A program made the translations under genes and the position numbers. This document shows positions 12,201 through 24,223 of a DNA stretch of 64,000 nt, in pieces. Within the stretch, counting starts at the first letter, position 1; each line of letters starts with the position of its first letter. The stretch lies in NCBI GenBank assembly GCA_002104935.1, contig MCGT01000019.1, positions 186,001-250,000 on the forward strand. The letters run 5' to 3'. The notes under the pieces are model-generated. The model made no database searches. It was not told the DNA's origin and saw nothing but the letters and a program-made list of their open reading frames with translations. Source of the DNA: Hesseltinella vesiculosa (Eukaryota > Mucoromycota > Mucoromycetes > Mucorales > Cunninghamellaceae).

Positions 12201-15200
12201 GCCATCGACGGCAGCAACTTCAAGCAGAGTGCGGATGGCTTCGACATTCTTTGGCTTCATTTCATTGAGGTTGGACAAGAAGGTGAATTTGGTCAGGGTG
12301 GTGACAAAAGCATCGCGTTGCAAATCCATGTCTTCCGATTGCACGGTATGGAACAAGCAGATGATTCGGATCGCATGCTTGAACCCTTCGAGACACAGCA
12401 GCACGGTTTCCATATCGTCCGATTCTTGCAAAGGACCAGACACACCGGCTAAAAAGGCCATCCAGGCAACTTCAAACATGGGGCGCACGTGTTCAACGTG
12501 GGAGGCGCTGTAAAACGTGATGAGCTCATCTTCGCCATGGGCCCCGGATCGCTGGCGGCTGACAACCATGTTCTTGAACATGGCTTCGGTTTTGGAGCCC
12601 ATTTCCTCAGTGGCAGCTTGGAAGGCGTCGCGGCGGGCGTCGCGGGTGAGGCCGGCACTGATCAAGGCGCTCTGCAGGCCGGTCATGTTTGCACCTGTGG
12701 CATTGGCAAACAAAGCGTCGATGTTGGCGGCGTCCTCTTCGTCCTTCATCTTGATCTCGTTGTCATGGATTTCTTCGTAGATCGCGCGCTGGAAGTCTTC
12801 GGGGATGTCCTTGCCGTCGTCTGCACCACGGTTATTGCGGACAAAGTCGTCCAGCGTCATCCGTCTCTTGTTGTGTGGGTTGTGCAGATCGGTGTTGAGC
12901 ATGATGACTGAATAGGCCAAAAAGTAGGCAGTATCGGCGTTGGCAAAGACGTTGGGGTTGCCGTGCACGTAGCGGTCGGCGAACTTGAGCATGAAACGGT
13001 CAATCTTTTGCCCTTCACCGGGCAGACGGAACGGCTGCAAGAAGTGGCGCAGCGCATCGGTGAATGGCATGTTGTTGAAGTCCATTTCATCCACAAAGGC
13101 ATGCATGATGGAGATATTGTCTTCGTCGCGGTCACCAAGGAACTCGCCAATCATGGTTTTGTCTAGGCCTTCGGTGGTCAGGAGGAAGCGTGCGACGCTG
13201 GCATGGTCTTTCATACTGATGAAGTTGTGTTTTTGCAGGAGGGCCAGGCCCTTCTTCGGCTTCCAGTTGAATTGGCGCACGCCTTCTTGCAGCATCTGTT
13301 TACGGTGCTTGAGGTTTTCGAATTGCTCAGGGTCATCGTAGGAGACGTTGTTCAGGCTCAGCTGGCTGCTGTTGTTGAAGGATGAGGAGGGCGAGGAAAG
13401 GCGGGTGACCGAGTTGTTGTTGTGTTGAGTGATGGCTGAGGAGCCGCGGAGGTCTTCGCTTTCTCGAGGCGTAGAGACGGCATTGAGGTTGTTGGAGGGC
13501 ACACTGACCGAGTTGTTTTGGTACCAGGCGACAAGCGAGCGCAAGATGGCTAGCAGACACTCCAACGCTTTGAATTTGTTGGCTGCATCGGTGTTGGTAT
13601 TTCCGTTCGCGGAGGGTTTGTCGCTCGATTGCACGTTGGCCGTCGTCAGAGGAGGAGGGATCATGACCGAGCTGGAATGAATGCCGCTGTGGTGGCCCGA
13701 AGGGGCGTGCGCACTACCATGGACACTGTCCAGATCCTTGCCGCCAATGTTGTGGGACGTTGTCACCTTGGAAAGGACGTTCACCAACCTATGAAGAGAA
13801 GGAGCAGCGCTGAGCATCTTACAAAGGGAAACCGCGGTCGCTCTTACCTTTCATAAATATTGTCCAGGGCTTCGCGATCACAGTCATAATTCAAGTAGAT
13901 ATCCACCAGCGTTTGAGGGTCTTCGCAGAGTCGGAGAATAATCTTTAGCAGCGCATACTTTTGTTGGTAGGAAGCTGTGCGCATCTCCAAGATCCGCAAA
14001 AAGATTTCCTTGAAGAACACCTCGACTTCTTTCTATAGTTGCACACCAAGCGAAATCATCCAATAAAAATCAGTCTATGTTCTCAGCCTTGTCTATCGCA
14101 CTTACTTTGAGGAAAGCTTTGAGGCCTTGGACCACCTTCCACAGAATTTCCATCGTGATGTCAAAGACCTGAGGCGCAATGGAGAAGGCGTTTCGTCCCA
14201 GACTGGGGCACAGGTACTGCTTGACTTCCAGGATAAAGGGGTTGACGCGGTATGTAGCACCGTTGCTGGAGGAGAGGTTGATGGTGCTGGAGGAGAAGAC
14301 GTCCATGTGCGAGCTGAGGATGGTGAGAATGAGATGCAAGGACAAGAGTTTGGACCGCATGGAGTACGATCGGACATCATTGCCCCACTCGGATGAGATC
14401 GGCTTCTTTGACAACTTGCAAAGGGCGCGGAACACAAGCACCGCATCTTTGATGTACAGGTCGGCTTCGGATTCCACGACGACGTCCTCTTCATGGTCAT
14501 CAAACGACTCGTCGTCGCCATTCTTTGTGGGGACAGGCGCGGGATGGGCTGCAGGTTTGGCTTGGTTGTCGTGGATGTCTTCCTGCTTGAACACGTCGGC
14601 AGTATCGTTCAACAATTCTTCAGAGGTGTCCTTTTTGTTGGGCAGCTTGTGATCCAGCTCACTGCGGGCCATGTTCGCTTCCACAACAATTTGGTCCTGG
14701 TATTTGCCGTCATCGTCTTGAGGCGGCAAACTTGTTTCAGCCTCGGCGGATCCGTTGATTTTATCAGCATCCTTTGCTTCTCCTGCCGTTGTTTCCTTGG
14801 CATCGGCGGCTGGGGCGCCGTCTTCGACCTGCTCGCCAGGAGAGTCCTTCGCATCGTCTGCGGTAGAAGTAGGCGAGTCTGGGGTTGTCGATGGTGTGGC
14901 TTTGAGGGTGGGCTGGGGGTGTAGCTTGACGCGACGGAAGATGTGGTCAACCATTTGGGTGAGGGTGACCTGAGCGACGTTTTGATTGGCACTGCTGCGA
15001 GAGAGCAAAAAGATGTTGTATGTGGTGCGAACAGCCTTCAGCAACGCGGATTGATGCACAGGGTTGCTTGTGGAGTACACAGCATCCAAAAGAGCCTGGA
15101 GCGAAAGGGAGAAAGCAAAGGGTGAGCCAGAGACGTGTCAGGGTGGTAGGAAAGGGAGACGCCTACCTTGACCAGCTGGAGCTGAACCTTTTCATCTGTT

Positions 15201-15697
15201 TCTTCACCAATGAAGCAGTCGCAAATCCCGTCCACGACCTTCTCCATGACTTGTGTTTGGGCTTGTTCGTTTTCCATATCACCTAGGTAGTTGTAGGTGA
15301 TGAACTTGCCAAGACAATCCAAAGCTGTGGTCATCAAGTTGACTGAGCGGGTGTCAATGGCCATTTGCAAAGCGTTCAAGATTAGAGTTGACCTGGTTTC
15401 GCCTTGTTGCCGAGCGTCATTCTTTTTCAATGCCTCTGTTATACACACGCACACACACACAAAAAAAAAAAAAAAAAGGTGAGACAAGGACAGTAAGCAA
15501 ACTTGACACAAAACGCTTCAGCCTCAACTTCTGGCCATCCCGTTCTTACCTTGCGCTTGTTGGATGGCTTCTTTCAATTGCTTATTTTTCCTTGCTTCCT
15601 TTGTATTGGCAATCTTATCCAGCGCATTGATTACAAACACGTTGCTGGATGTCATGCTGTTTGACGGAGTGGAAGGGTTGTTTTCCATGGTCGTCAT
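9284..15697 (-). CDS. SEC7: SEC7-type Arf guanine nucleotide exchange factor (SEC7/BIG family)
   Basis: A large gene of about 14 exons encoding roughly 1,830 aa, the size of SEC7/BIG proteins. The N-terminal DCB region is in the first exons, starting at the ATG at 15697 ([10 protein letters not shown]). An acidic low-complexity insert (encoded about 14900-14480) precedes the HUS region ([20 protein letters not shown]). The catalytic Sec7 domain lies in the long exon at 13788-11880, with the hallmark [18 protein letters not shown], then [18 protein letters not shown] and the loop [11 protein letters not shown] where the catalytic acidic finger sits. C-terminal HDS regions follow, and the protein ends [15 protein letters not shown] at a TAA at 9284, like the family C-terminus. 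By family it activates Arf GTPases at the trans-Golgi for vesicle formation. Long plus-strand frames inside this gene are antisense shadows. Confidence 0.95.
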
Positions 15698-16306
15698 TGC
15701 TGGCAGCTGAACAATCAATCAAATATAGTAAAGATGCTTCCTGCTGTGCTAGTCACTTGTTGATTCTAATAGAGGCCTATCTATGAGGAGAGAAAAAGAC
15801 AAGACTGTCAGTAATCAGACATCTCCAGCTCCCCTTCGTTACTTTTTTTTTTTTGCCCCTTTCTGGATGACCTTGTTTTCCTGTTACCTTTGTATAAATG
15901 GCACCTGATGCAAAAGCTTTCTATTTTAGATGGATATCAAAGGGTAATAAATAGAAAGATGAAGGCAGTGCTGGATGAGTAAAGGGGAAGCAACGAAGTT
16001 GGATGAAAAGGGAACAAGAAAAAAAAAAAAAGAGCGAGCCAGCCGAATCTCAGGGCGGCTTTTCAATTTTTTTTTTTTGTTACAGCTTTGGCACGGAAAG
16101 TCTTCAGATTTAGTTTTGCCGGCTCCTTTTTGGCTTTCTGCATTGCATCATCGGGTCTTTGCTTGCTAGAGTTCCCTAAAGGAGCTTTTTTTATTATGTA
16201 CTTATTGAGGCCTTGTTACAAATGAGATAGAGTTGCAGAGGAGGGGGAGAAGGTCAGGGTGGAGGGAAGGGGAGGGGGAATGAAAGGTGAAGGAAAGCAG
16301 TGAGGT
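15698..16306. other. intergenic between SEC7 start and PPR-like gene end
   Basis: About 600 bp containing the promoter and 5' UTR of SEC7 and the 3' UTR of the next minus-strand gene. Homopolymer runs of A and T occur at about 16019-16031 and 16069-16078. No gene is recognised. Confidence 0.5.
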
Positions 16307-18789
16307 CTATTGAGGCGTGTTCTCCTGGAGACGCTTTGCCCATTTTCTAAAGTTGGCGTTTTGAGAAGACACCTTGGGTAATAAGTGATGAGCAATCCAA
16401 GACAGTTCCGAGGTAGAGTTTTCTTGTTTGGCGAGCTTGACGACACCGGCCATGGTTCCTCTTGAGAGGCCGATTTTGTCGGTTTGTTCGTCCAGGGCCT
16501 TGAGCACATCAAACACAAGCGACAGGTCCTGTGCATCCAGAAGGCCAGCAACATACATATTGATCATGGCCATATCACCGACAGAGTAGGGAGCCGAAGG
16601 GAAAGGCACGACGGGAGCAGCTTCACGTACGGGGATGGGAATGCGGCCAAGCTGCTGGAAGCGGTCCATGGTATAGCTGTTGAATGTGTGCTGCAGGTTG
16701 GTCATGGCTGCACCCGAGTCATCGTGCAGCAAATGATAGGACATGACATACTGCCACATGAGGTTGTTATAGGGTAGGTTTTTCTGTTTGATTTCGTCCA
16801 ACACGGCGGGCAACTGCGAGGTGAGGCTGGGCAGGAGGGTGTAGGCACGAAGGATGGGGACATAGACGTCGGCGCTATGAACATCGGACGACAAGTGGTG
16901 CTGACGCAATTCTTGGATGATGCTGCTGGCCATTCGATGATCCTGGCTGGCAATGGCACAGTCGAGCATGGCCACGTATGTAAGGCGAGGGATTTGATCG
17001 TGTCGGTGGTCGACTTCGCGGTCCAGTTCGCTTCGTGTCACGGACAAGGCGTATTCGGCTTGTTGGGGATCTAACGAGGCTAGAGCAAAGATGTGTTGGT
17101 ACATGCCCATGTCACGGCGGATGCCAGACATTTTGAGAAGGTCCCATCGCTTCCACATAGCGCGGTATCTGCCGGCGCTGCCCAGAGCGGTCAGCATGTG
17201 TTTGATGGTGGTGCGGTCATGAGGGATGCGAGAGTCCAGCATGATCGATTCCAATTCGTACATGCGGCGGTCCAGGCGAGGGCGATGGTCGAGGTAAGTT
17301 TTGCTGCTGATGGCGTTGGCGAGATTCGAGGCCAGCTGGAAGTGGTCAAAGATGAAACCTTTGCCATAGACATAGGGTAAACAAGCTTGGTAGAGGGCGT
17401 GGAAGCATTCTTGATTGGCTTGGATGCCGGCTTGCTGCATTCGTGAAAGCACAGTCAAGGCCATGTCGAGGCGCTGGCTGCTCTTCTTGTATTCATGCGA
17501 TGTGGCGTAGCCGAACAAGAGGGTCATCCAGGTCTTTTCATTGGGGACGATGTTGTGTTTTGGCATGGTCTCGTCGACAAGGCGTTCAGCGTACTCGAGA
17601 GGGAAGCCATGAGGATCGATGCGATTGGCCAGGGTGTAGTATTCAAGCATAACGTTGCATTGCGTAAGATCCAGGGGTAGATCATTGATGATATGGTCGG
17701 TCCATTTCTGCCATGAAGCGTGGATAGCGTCGAGTTCGGGTGAATGGCGCGATTTCAGAGGCAAGCCCTGGTTGCCACGGGTTTTGACAAGGAGTCGGAA
17801 CTGGTTCATGAGAGCACCGCGATGGGCAATCAGCGCCATGGTGTCGTTGTTGCTGTCGGGGAATCTTGTCTTGCACAGCTGCAAATACTTGTTGGTTTGG
17901 TAGAGATTTCCTTGAAACCCATAGATGCGAATGAGCTGCTGCAAAAGAACCAGAGTGACCTTGCCGTTGCTGTCCAATTCGTCAAACAGCTTGCTTGCTT
18001 GGGCATTGGATCCTGTCGCGGCATAAGCCAAGGTGGCGCTGCGCAGTATCGAGCTTCGGTCCATCTTTATATGCTGTGATCGATCAAGCAACGCATCAAA
18101 ATATTCGGTCACTGCAGATCGATGACGCAGCATGCCGTTGCCCTATGAAAAAAAAAAAATGAGATGCCTTTGGCTTCGTTCAGAGGTGCTCCTTACTCTG
18201 ATCAAGAGTTCCCAGCAGCTTTGATCCGAGAGGCTGGCTAGGTCAAAGGTGGCCACAAAGGTTTCCATCAATGCATTGAGGTCGTCTTTTCGATAGGTGC
18301 CGGCAAACCGGAAGCCAAGTTTCAGCAAGGCTTTCCAAACGTCGAGGTCCTTCTTGATGGTGTCGGGTAAAGTGGTGTCAGGGCTGTAAAACCATTGAGC
18401 AACAAGTGAGCTGGCTTCGACATCGAAAGGACACTCGCGAAGCATGTTGATCACTTGTATATACATGGCAGGTGTAGCGACATTTTGATGCTGAGCCTTT
18501 CGCAGGAGGCCAATGGCACCCTTGATATTGCCAACAGCTTGATATTGGTCTAACGATTCGGTGACTCGTTGAGGTGATAAACTAGGTTTTGTGGCCGTGG
18601 TTTTTTGATCGTGAGGTGCTTTGTCCATAGGTGTTTTGGCGACATTCAATGACACAGACACAGGGCGGATCCATTGATCTATACAAGGTTGGAAAGAAAG
18701 AAAAAAGAGCGAGATCAGTCAAGATCCAAAAAGAATGAACACATCATCTACATTTGGGTACCACTCTTGTGGATCGTTTGGAGGCACAT
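16307..18789 (-). CDS. pentatricopeptide-like helical repeat protein, probably mitochondrial
   Basis: Two long exons (18142-16307 and about 18676-18197) join in frame across a short intron, with the joint reading ...LLIRGNGMLRHR. The protein of about 780 aa is almost entirely helical repeats of PPR style. Recurring features are 'tyr/his-n-x-met-leu' type helices, such as LDLTQCNVMLEYYTLANR, VPNEKTWMTLLFGYA and RTTIKHMLTALGSAGRYRAM. No catalytic domain is visible. Proteins of this kind usually bind organellar RNA in mitochondria; that role is inference. The start is uncertain: a tiny first exon with ATG at 18789 and a weak GTACCC donor would be in phase with the acceptor near 18678. The stop is at 16307. 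Confidence 0.7.
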
Positions 18790-18969
18790 TTTATAGCCTG
18801 GGTCAATGTGCTGCGATACATAGGGACCAGTGGGAAGTGGATGGCAGCTTGAAGGAAAAACAAAGAGAAGTGCAGCTGCTTTTTTTTTTTTTTTTTAAAA
18901 GCTGTCACTGTTTTGTTTTCTCAGCCAATCCCCGGCGGCGGTCTGGGCATGGTCAATGCTGAAAGGGAT

Positions 18970-19811
18970 TTATTGTTTGAGTGAGCCAAAGAGCACCATA
19001 TCCTGACCAAATTTCTCGTATTTCACTACATGGACGCCAGTTTCAGCGACAATGCCTAGGCCACGTTCGCCAATGTAAACGGGGCACACAGTCACAACCA
19101 AGGCATCCACAAAACCGCTTGTCAAACAGGACTGTATGATCCGACTACCTCCTTCCACCATCAATCGACAGATCTTTCTTTGGTGTAGCACCTGTAGCAC
19201 GTCAGACCAAGCCAATCGTCCATGCTGATCCTCTTCCAAGCATAAGACTTGGGCTCCTGCTTGCTCTAGTGCTTTCTAAAAAGAGATGAAGAAGAAAAAA
19301 GGTGAGGAAATGGCTAGCAGGGTGACGGCCCGTTTGCCTTTTTCTGGGCGTCAGCCTTGGCCGAGGTCAAAATCCATGGTTGCTTTCCAGTGTTTGCTTG
19401 ATAGTTCTTTATCAGTTTGCATGCCAAGGGGGTCTCTAACCGGGCATCCAGCACGATTGGCTGAGGCTGCTGTACGATTTCGTCGGGCGGTAAGTGGCGA
19501 GCTATTTTGTGCGTGTTTTAAAAAATAAATGGAGGGGGACTGTCGTCGACTTTTTCATACTCAAGCTTACCATTCAATTGAGGATCGTCAATATTAGCAG
19601 TGCCGCTTCCCACAAGAATGGCATCATTGAGTACACGGAGTCGATGTGTCATGGCCATACTTTCCTTGCCACTTAACAGCAGCTGCTGCCCCTTGATGGC
19701 TATTTTGCAGTCCAGGCTTTGAGCATAGGTCAAGGTGACGAGAGGCCGATCGGCAGGTGGATCCAACGACTCATAACTCGATAGCAAAAATTCTTTTGCA
19801 CGGGTGTACAT
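18970..19811 (-). CDS. RIB7: 2,5-diamino-6-ribosylamino-4(3H)-pyrimidinone 5'-phosphate reductase (riboflavin pathway)
   Basis: Three exons encode about 250 aa of the RibD C-terminal/dihydrofolate-reductase-like fold. Exon 1 has RPLVTLTYAQSLDCKIA and the NADPH-fold motif NDAILVGSGTANIDDPQLN. Exon 2 has PQPIVLDARLETPLACKL. Exon 3 has CRLMVEGGSRIIQSCL and ends VVKYEKFGQDMVLFGSLKQ. These are the family signatures (GxxTxxxDDPxL, then EGGxxxxxxxL). By family the enzyme reduces the ribosyl side chain in fungal riboflavin biosynthesis, in the cytosol, with NADPH. The start is the ATG at 19811 (MYTRAKEFLL). The gene lies between the PPR-like gene and the SET/MYND gene on the same strand, only about 170 bp downstream of the latter. 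Confidence 0.9.
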
Positions 19812-19982
19812 CCTAAAGCAATAACAAAGAAAAAAAAATTGGGAAGAAAAAGGAAAGACTTCCCGAAAAGGTAAAAGCGTGTCTCGGTGGTGACAAAAAA
19901 AAAAAAAAAATGGCCCACACACATGCATACAGAAACAAAAGGCAGATTTATTTGTTGCATGGATGAAGCGGCGGGTATCAAA

Positions 19983-21645
19983 TTAAAGACCACCTCCAAG
20001 CTTGATGTCGTTGATCATGACCAAGGCACCTTCCAATTCGACGATGTCCAACGGTCTCGTTTCATTCATGCCAAGTTTTTGATACAGGTCCTTGCATTCA
20101 TGAATCACCACGTAGGCTTGCTTGAATTGGTGTCTAGATACGCACAGAACAGGTGAAAGACAGCTCCTTTTTTTTTTTTTTTTTTCAATTGACTTACGCC
20201 ATCATCAGCAAACCGACAAGCTTCATGAGTTCTTCGGCCGCCTCCCAGCTACATCGGCCGTAAGCATATTCGACGACTTGCATCGACAACAGGCTGTATT
20301 TGACCGCTCTTTCGTGTTGCCCAGACTCATGATACTGCTGAGCGAGTTTATCGTAGCATACGCCCAGAGGAAGGGCTCGGTCGTGATAGATCGTCTTGTA
20401 CGTTTGAATGGCCATTTTCCAATTTTGCTCTTGTTGAAAGTTCTCGGCGACTTCCTTTTTCTACAACGCAAAAAAAAAAGGGGGGGGAGTTTCAGTGAGC
20501 ACTTTTTCCCACCTTTGTTGTTCCAAAGGTCAAGCCTTTGCTTACACGTGACACTGCATCCCAGTCGATCTCAGCTTTACAGTGGCGGCAGGACTTTTCT
20601 TCGATGCAATACTTGAATTCTTGGCATTGCTGACAAAGGTATAATCGATCATAGGAGTGGATGCTGGCAAGGAAAAAAAGAGGGTCAATGAATTGTTGGT
20701 TGCGTCTCTTTCCTACCTAGGGTCAAGCTGGCAACCAGGGCATTGGCAAGTAAAGGAATAGATGCTGAGGGCTTCTGCGCGCTTGGCTTTGAGAGAATTG
20801 GCGGCAAGAGGTCCGTAGCTCACATAGAGTTGCTCACCCGGAGACACTGGACGCACAACGCGGATGATGATCTCTTTGCCAGAAAAGGAGGCAAGAGCGT
20901 TTGGCACGCAGCTGTGGTTGAGTTTGCTGGCAGATGGGTACACGCCTATGCCAAGCACGCCGATGTCGACGTACTTGGAGGTTGCTTGCGCGCCTGGTCG
21001 ATGAAGGGTGTGATGTATGCCGAAATTGTTGCAGTGGATTTTGCGGATGCAGCGGCGGAATTGGGGCTTCATTTTTCTGTTCTGGTGGGTTGCAAAGGCA
21101 AAGAGGCGGAGCAGGTGATCGACTGATTCGTCAAAGGCGTCATCCAGTAAGTCGCAATCGTTGTCGCACAGTTGCATCTGCTCAAGGTTGCATACGAATG
21201 AGCTACTTGATACATGATACTTCCAAAGCTGCAAGGCCGAAAGGACGCGGGCATCGTCTTGGAACTCGGGAAAGGCGCAAACAAACATATGGCCGCGGAA
21301 CCAGGCGGTGGATTCGCAGTGGGCTGAGCAGTAGGCACATTGCCAAGCGCAGGAGGATTGGCGACAACGGTGGATCTTTTGTTTTTGATCCTTCAAGAGC
21401 TTTAAGCAGCCATAACAAAAAGGATGGTTGGCATTGAGAGGCTGGAGGACAAGCGGTGATTCTCGAATCAAGACGGTGCCAACAGCGAGCGATCGTTTGG
21501 CTACCAGATGATCGCCTTGGTGTGGGTTGTTTGCCATGGTGAAATTGTCGGTGGCTGGTTGCTGCAAGGGCACGCATGCCATATGATCAGACGACACGTG
21601 CAAATGACTTGGATTCAATCGCTTCCAGTAGGAGGGAGTGGTCAT
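19983..21645 (-). CDS. SET and MYND domain protein (SMYD-type lysine methyltransferase)
   Basis: The main exon carries a split SET domain. Its first part includes HLVAKRSLAVGTVLIRESPL. A MYND-like zinc finger follows (CYGCLKLL, then C-rich WQCAYCSAHCES). The SET catalytic core is SKLNHSCVPNALASF with PGEQLYVSYG, and a post-SET cysteine cluster FTCQCPGC closes it. Downstream exons add a CxxC-containing segment and a tetratricopeptide-like helical tail (LPLGVCYDKLAQQYHESGQH), ending DIKLGGGL at 19983. This order is that of the SMYD family, which methylates lysines on histones or other proteins. The substrate here is unknown. The start is taken at the ATG at 21645 (MTTPSYWKRL); an upstream in-frame extension with a hydrophobic run is possible but lacks family support. 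Confidence 0.88.
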
Positions 21646-22040
21646 GGGAAGGCAAGGGCAAAGTGAAAGAGAAAGAGGCGCCACCAAAAAAAAAAACATT
21701 ATCGCGGCTATTTTTTTGACAGCGCAAAATTCTTTTTCTTTTTGCATAAGAACGGGGGAGGCATCATGGCATCATGACCTGCATGATCGAAAATGGCAAG
21801 CTGCTTCACCGGTTTATTTTTGGATGATGCTCTCAAAAGGACAATAGCCCACCAATCAACACGTATGCGTCCCCTCACTCTCCTTTTTTTATTATTTTAA
21901 CGAATCTTTTTCTCCCCTTTTTTTCTGTTCCTTTCCTTCTCTTTTTCCTTTTCTTCCCTTCTATTCTACTTGGTTTTTGCTAGCCAACATTCAGTTGACA
22001 ACGACTTTGATACCCTTCTGCAATCTTTTCCATTCCAACC
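21646..22040. other. divergent promoter region
   Basis: About 395 bp between two divergently transcribed genes: the SMYD-type gene (minus) and the MFS transporter (plus). A long pyrimidine tract at about 21880-21970 lies upstream of the plus-strand ATG. No clear TATA box. Confidence 0.5.
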
Positions 22041-23774
22041 ATGCGCCCTCGACCACGGCATGTGAACGAGCGCACGGCACTGCTCCACAACAAAAAAATC
22101 GACGAGCCTACCCCATTCACAGCTAGCCTGTTAATCGCTACGTTTGTACCGGCCATGGGCGGCTTATTGTATGGTCTTGACAGCGCCTTGATCCAGATCC
22201 TGATCGCCTCCCCTGTCTTCAGTCACACCTACGCATCTGACCGCTCTGCCCTTTTAAATTGGAACACTCTGAACTGGGGCTACCATTGCCTGTTGGTGAT
22301 AGGCGTCTGCCATGCAGCATACAAATGCGGTAAGTGGTTTATTGACAAATAAAACATCAAACGCTAAAAGAAAAAAAAAAAAAAAGGTTCATTAGATGCG
22401 GATCACGTGTGGACTGATTTCTTCCTCTTGTTCTTAGATGGCGTGGGCCGTTCCAGGTGCCTCGTTTGGGCCTATGGTGTTTTTGCCTTGGCAAATGGGT
22501 TGATGGCGATTGATGCCATTGGTATTCTGGTGGTGGCTCGTCTTTTGATTGGATGGGCCAGTGGGATTCTGCTTGTGGCCTGCCCCTGCATGATTTTAGA
22601 ATTAGCACCCACGGATTTACGGGTCTGCCTGGTTGGGTTTTTTGGGTTGCTGATGACTGCTGGTCAGCTGACAGCACAGGTGTTGTACGTTGCTGTGGGT
22701 AGCACAAAAGCGGCCTCCTCCTCCAAAACGGCATGGACAACCTTGGAGCTCGACGACGTCTTTTTTTTTATTGGCGTCATTTCCTTGCTGCTGGCCCTCT
22801 TCGCCTATCGACTACCCGAACCCCCTCTTTGGCTTGCTATCAGCTTACCCAAAGACGTCGACGACCAAGGCATCGAGGCCGTCGCTTTCATTTTGGACCG
22901 GGACATTCACGACCCTAGTGTGCACCGTCGCTGGCGAAAATTAAGACTCGAGTCCGCCGGCATTTGTTCCTCCGTCTCTGTTTCACCCTCGTCTGCCTGT
23001 TCCTGGATGTACCTTTGGCATTTTCGTCTATTTACTTGCCAGCCTACTCAGCTTCTGACATCGTGCGCCTTGGTTTTGGCATTGCAGCTTACAGGTGCAG
23101 ATTCTTGGATGAAAATCTATGCACCTGCGATTCTGTATGCAGCTGGGCTGCATCCTCCTGCTGCTGGCCCCTCTGGCCCTTCCATCCCCACCGAACCTTC
23201 CTCTCCTGTTCTCCAGCCTCTGATCGTGTCCGGCGGCGACTCACTTTTTTCACACCACACCCCAGACATGCCGTTCAACAACCCTTACCTGATGGACACC
23301 ACGGCTTTGGCCCTGACCTTGGCCGCCATGGCCATTTCCCTTGGCTGGTTTGCTGAACATGCACGTCGTCAGTCCCTGCTGTCGACCGGCACCTTTTTGA
23401 TGGCCCTTTGCCAGTGCACCATGGGCCTCTTGGTTTATGGCGGCGGTCTCAAGGACTGGGCCACGGGTACCTTGCTGATTCACCCTCAACTGCGACCCAT
23501 CCTGCTGCTCTGTGTGTATTTCTTTATTGCTGTCTACGCCTTCACATGGAAATCCGCTTGGCTGGTCACCTGCATCGAGCGCTTCCCAACCTGTCACCGA
23601 GGTCGCTTCACTGGCGTGATTGTCGGCTTATTTTTTATGGCTCAGTGGCTCTGTCAAGCGTGTCCTCCATGGCATCTTTGGTTTTCCCCTAGCTTTATCT
23701 ATTTTTTTTATGGTGCCATGTCCTTCCTATCTAGCTACTTAATTTCATCACGAATATATCCCCTTGCAATCTAA
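22041..23774 (+). CDS. divergent sugar-porter MFS membrane protein
   Basis: Two exons (22041-22329, 22438-23774) give 541 aa with about 12 hydrophobic segments. The arrangement follows the sugar-porter family: an N-terminal GGLLYGLDSALIQ segment, a TM4-TM5 region RLLIGWASGILLVACPC with ELAPTDLR, a LPEPPLWLAI motif at the end of the first half, and LALQLTGADSWMKIYAPAI in TM7. Several signature residues are changed. The usual PESPRWL is PEPPLWL, and the usual PxxxRG after TM4 ends in RV. The protein may therefore have an altered substrate or have lost transport activity. It is still an intact open frame with a clean intron. It would lie in the plasma membrane; the substrate is unknown. Confidence 0.8.
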
Positions 23775-24223
23775 TAAACTACGTCATCCTATTTTTTTTT
23801 TTTTTTTGCCCGCCGCCATGGCCACGCCGACCAGGGCCGCGCTCACCTTTTTTTTTTTGTTTTCTTGATCTGACAGGATAAATCATAAGGTGGTCATACA
23901 GATTGATCTGACGGGATTATGACACGAAGATGTGTCATCCCCTGCGAGAAGGTGGCTAACGTCTAGGCCAATCATTTGGCTGCTCTGTGTTGCTGGGGAC
24001 CAAGAAAATGGAACGGAGCCAGTGGTCTTTCTCTTTCTGAGTTTTTTAAAAAAAAAACCAGACGGGCTTTCGCTGTTTCACCGTTTTGTCAGGGATTATG
24101 TAAATTGGGTCGCAAGGGCACCATGTAGGAAACATGCCTCTTGTGTGAAAAAAAAAAGTATAAAACCAAGAGGAAAGAGCTAGTTCAAAAAAAATATATT
24201 CTCAACTCAAATCCATTTTTACA
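23775..24223. other. intergenic, upstream region of the isochorismatase-like gene
   Basis: About 450 bp. It holds the 3' UTR of the MFS gene, T runs near 23791-23807, and the promoter of the next gene with a TATA box at 24159. No gene recognised. Confidence 0.5.
24159..24165 (+). promoter_or_regulatory. TATA box of the isochorismatase-like gene
   Basis: The sequence TATAAAA lies about 60 bp upstream of the ATG at 24224, a usual distance for a TATA element with a short 5' UTR. This suggests a regulated, possibly strongly expressed gene. Confidence 0.55.

Noticed and set aside
12048..14924. Several long plus-strand open frames (up to 157 codons)
   Set aside because: They lie opposite the coding exons of SEC7, which match the family throughout, and show no domain of their own.
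18735..18962. Plus-strand open frame upstream of the PPR-like gene
   Set aside because: It ends in a T-tract translated as a Phe run and shows no domain. The region is better explained as the first exon or promoter of the minus-strand gene and the downstream flank of RIB7.
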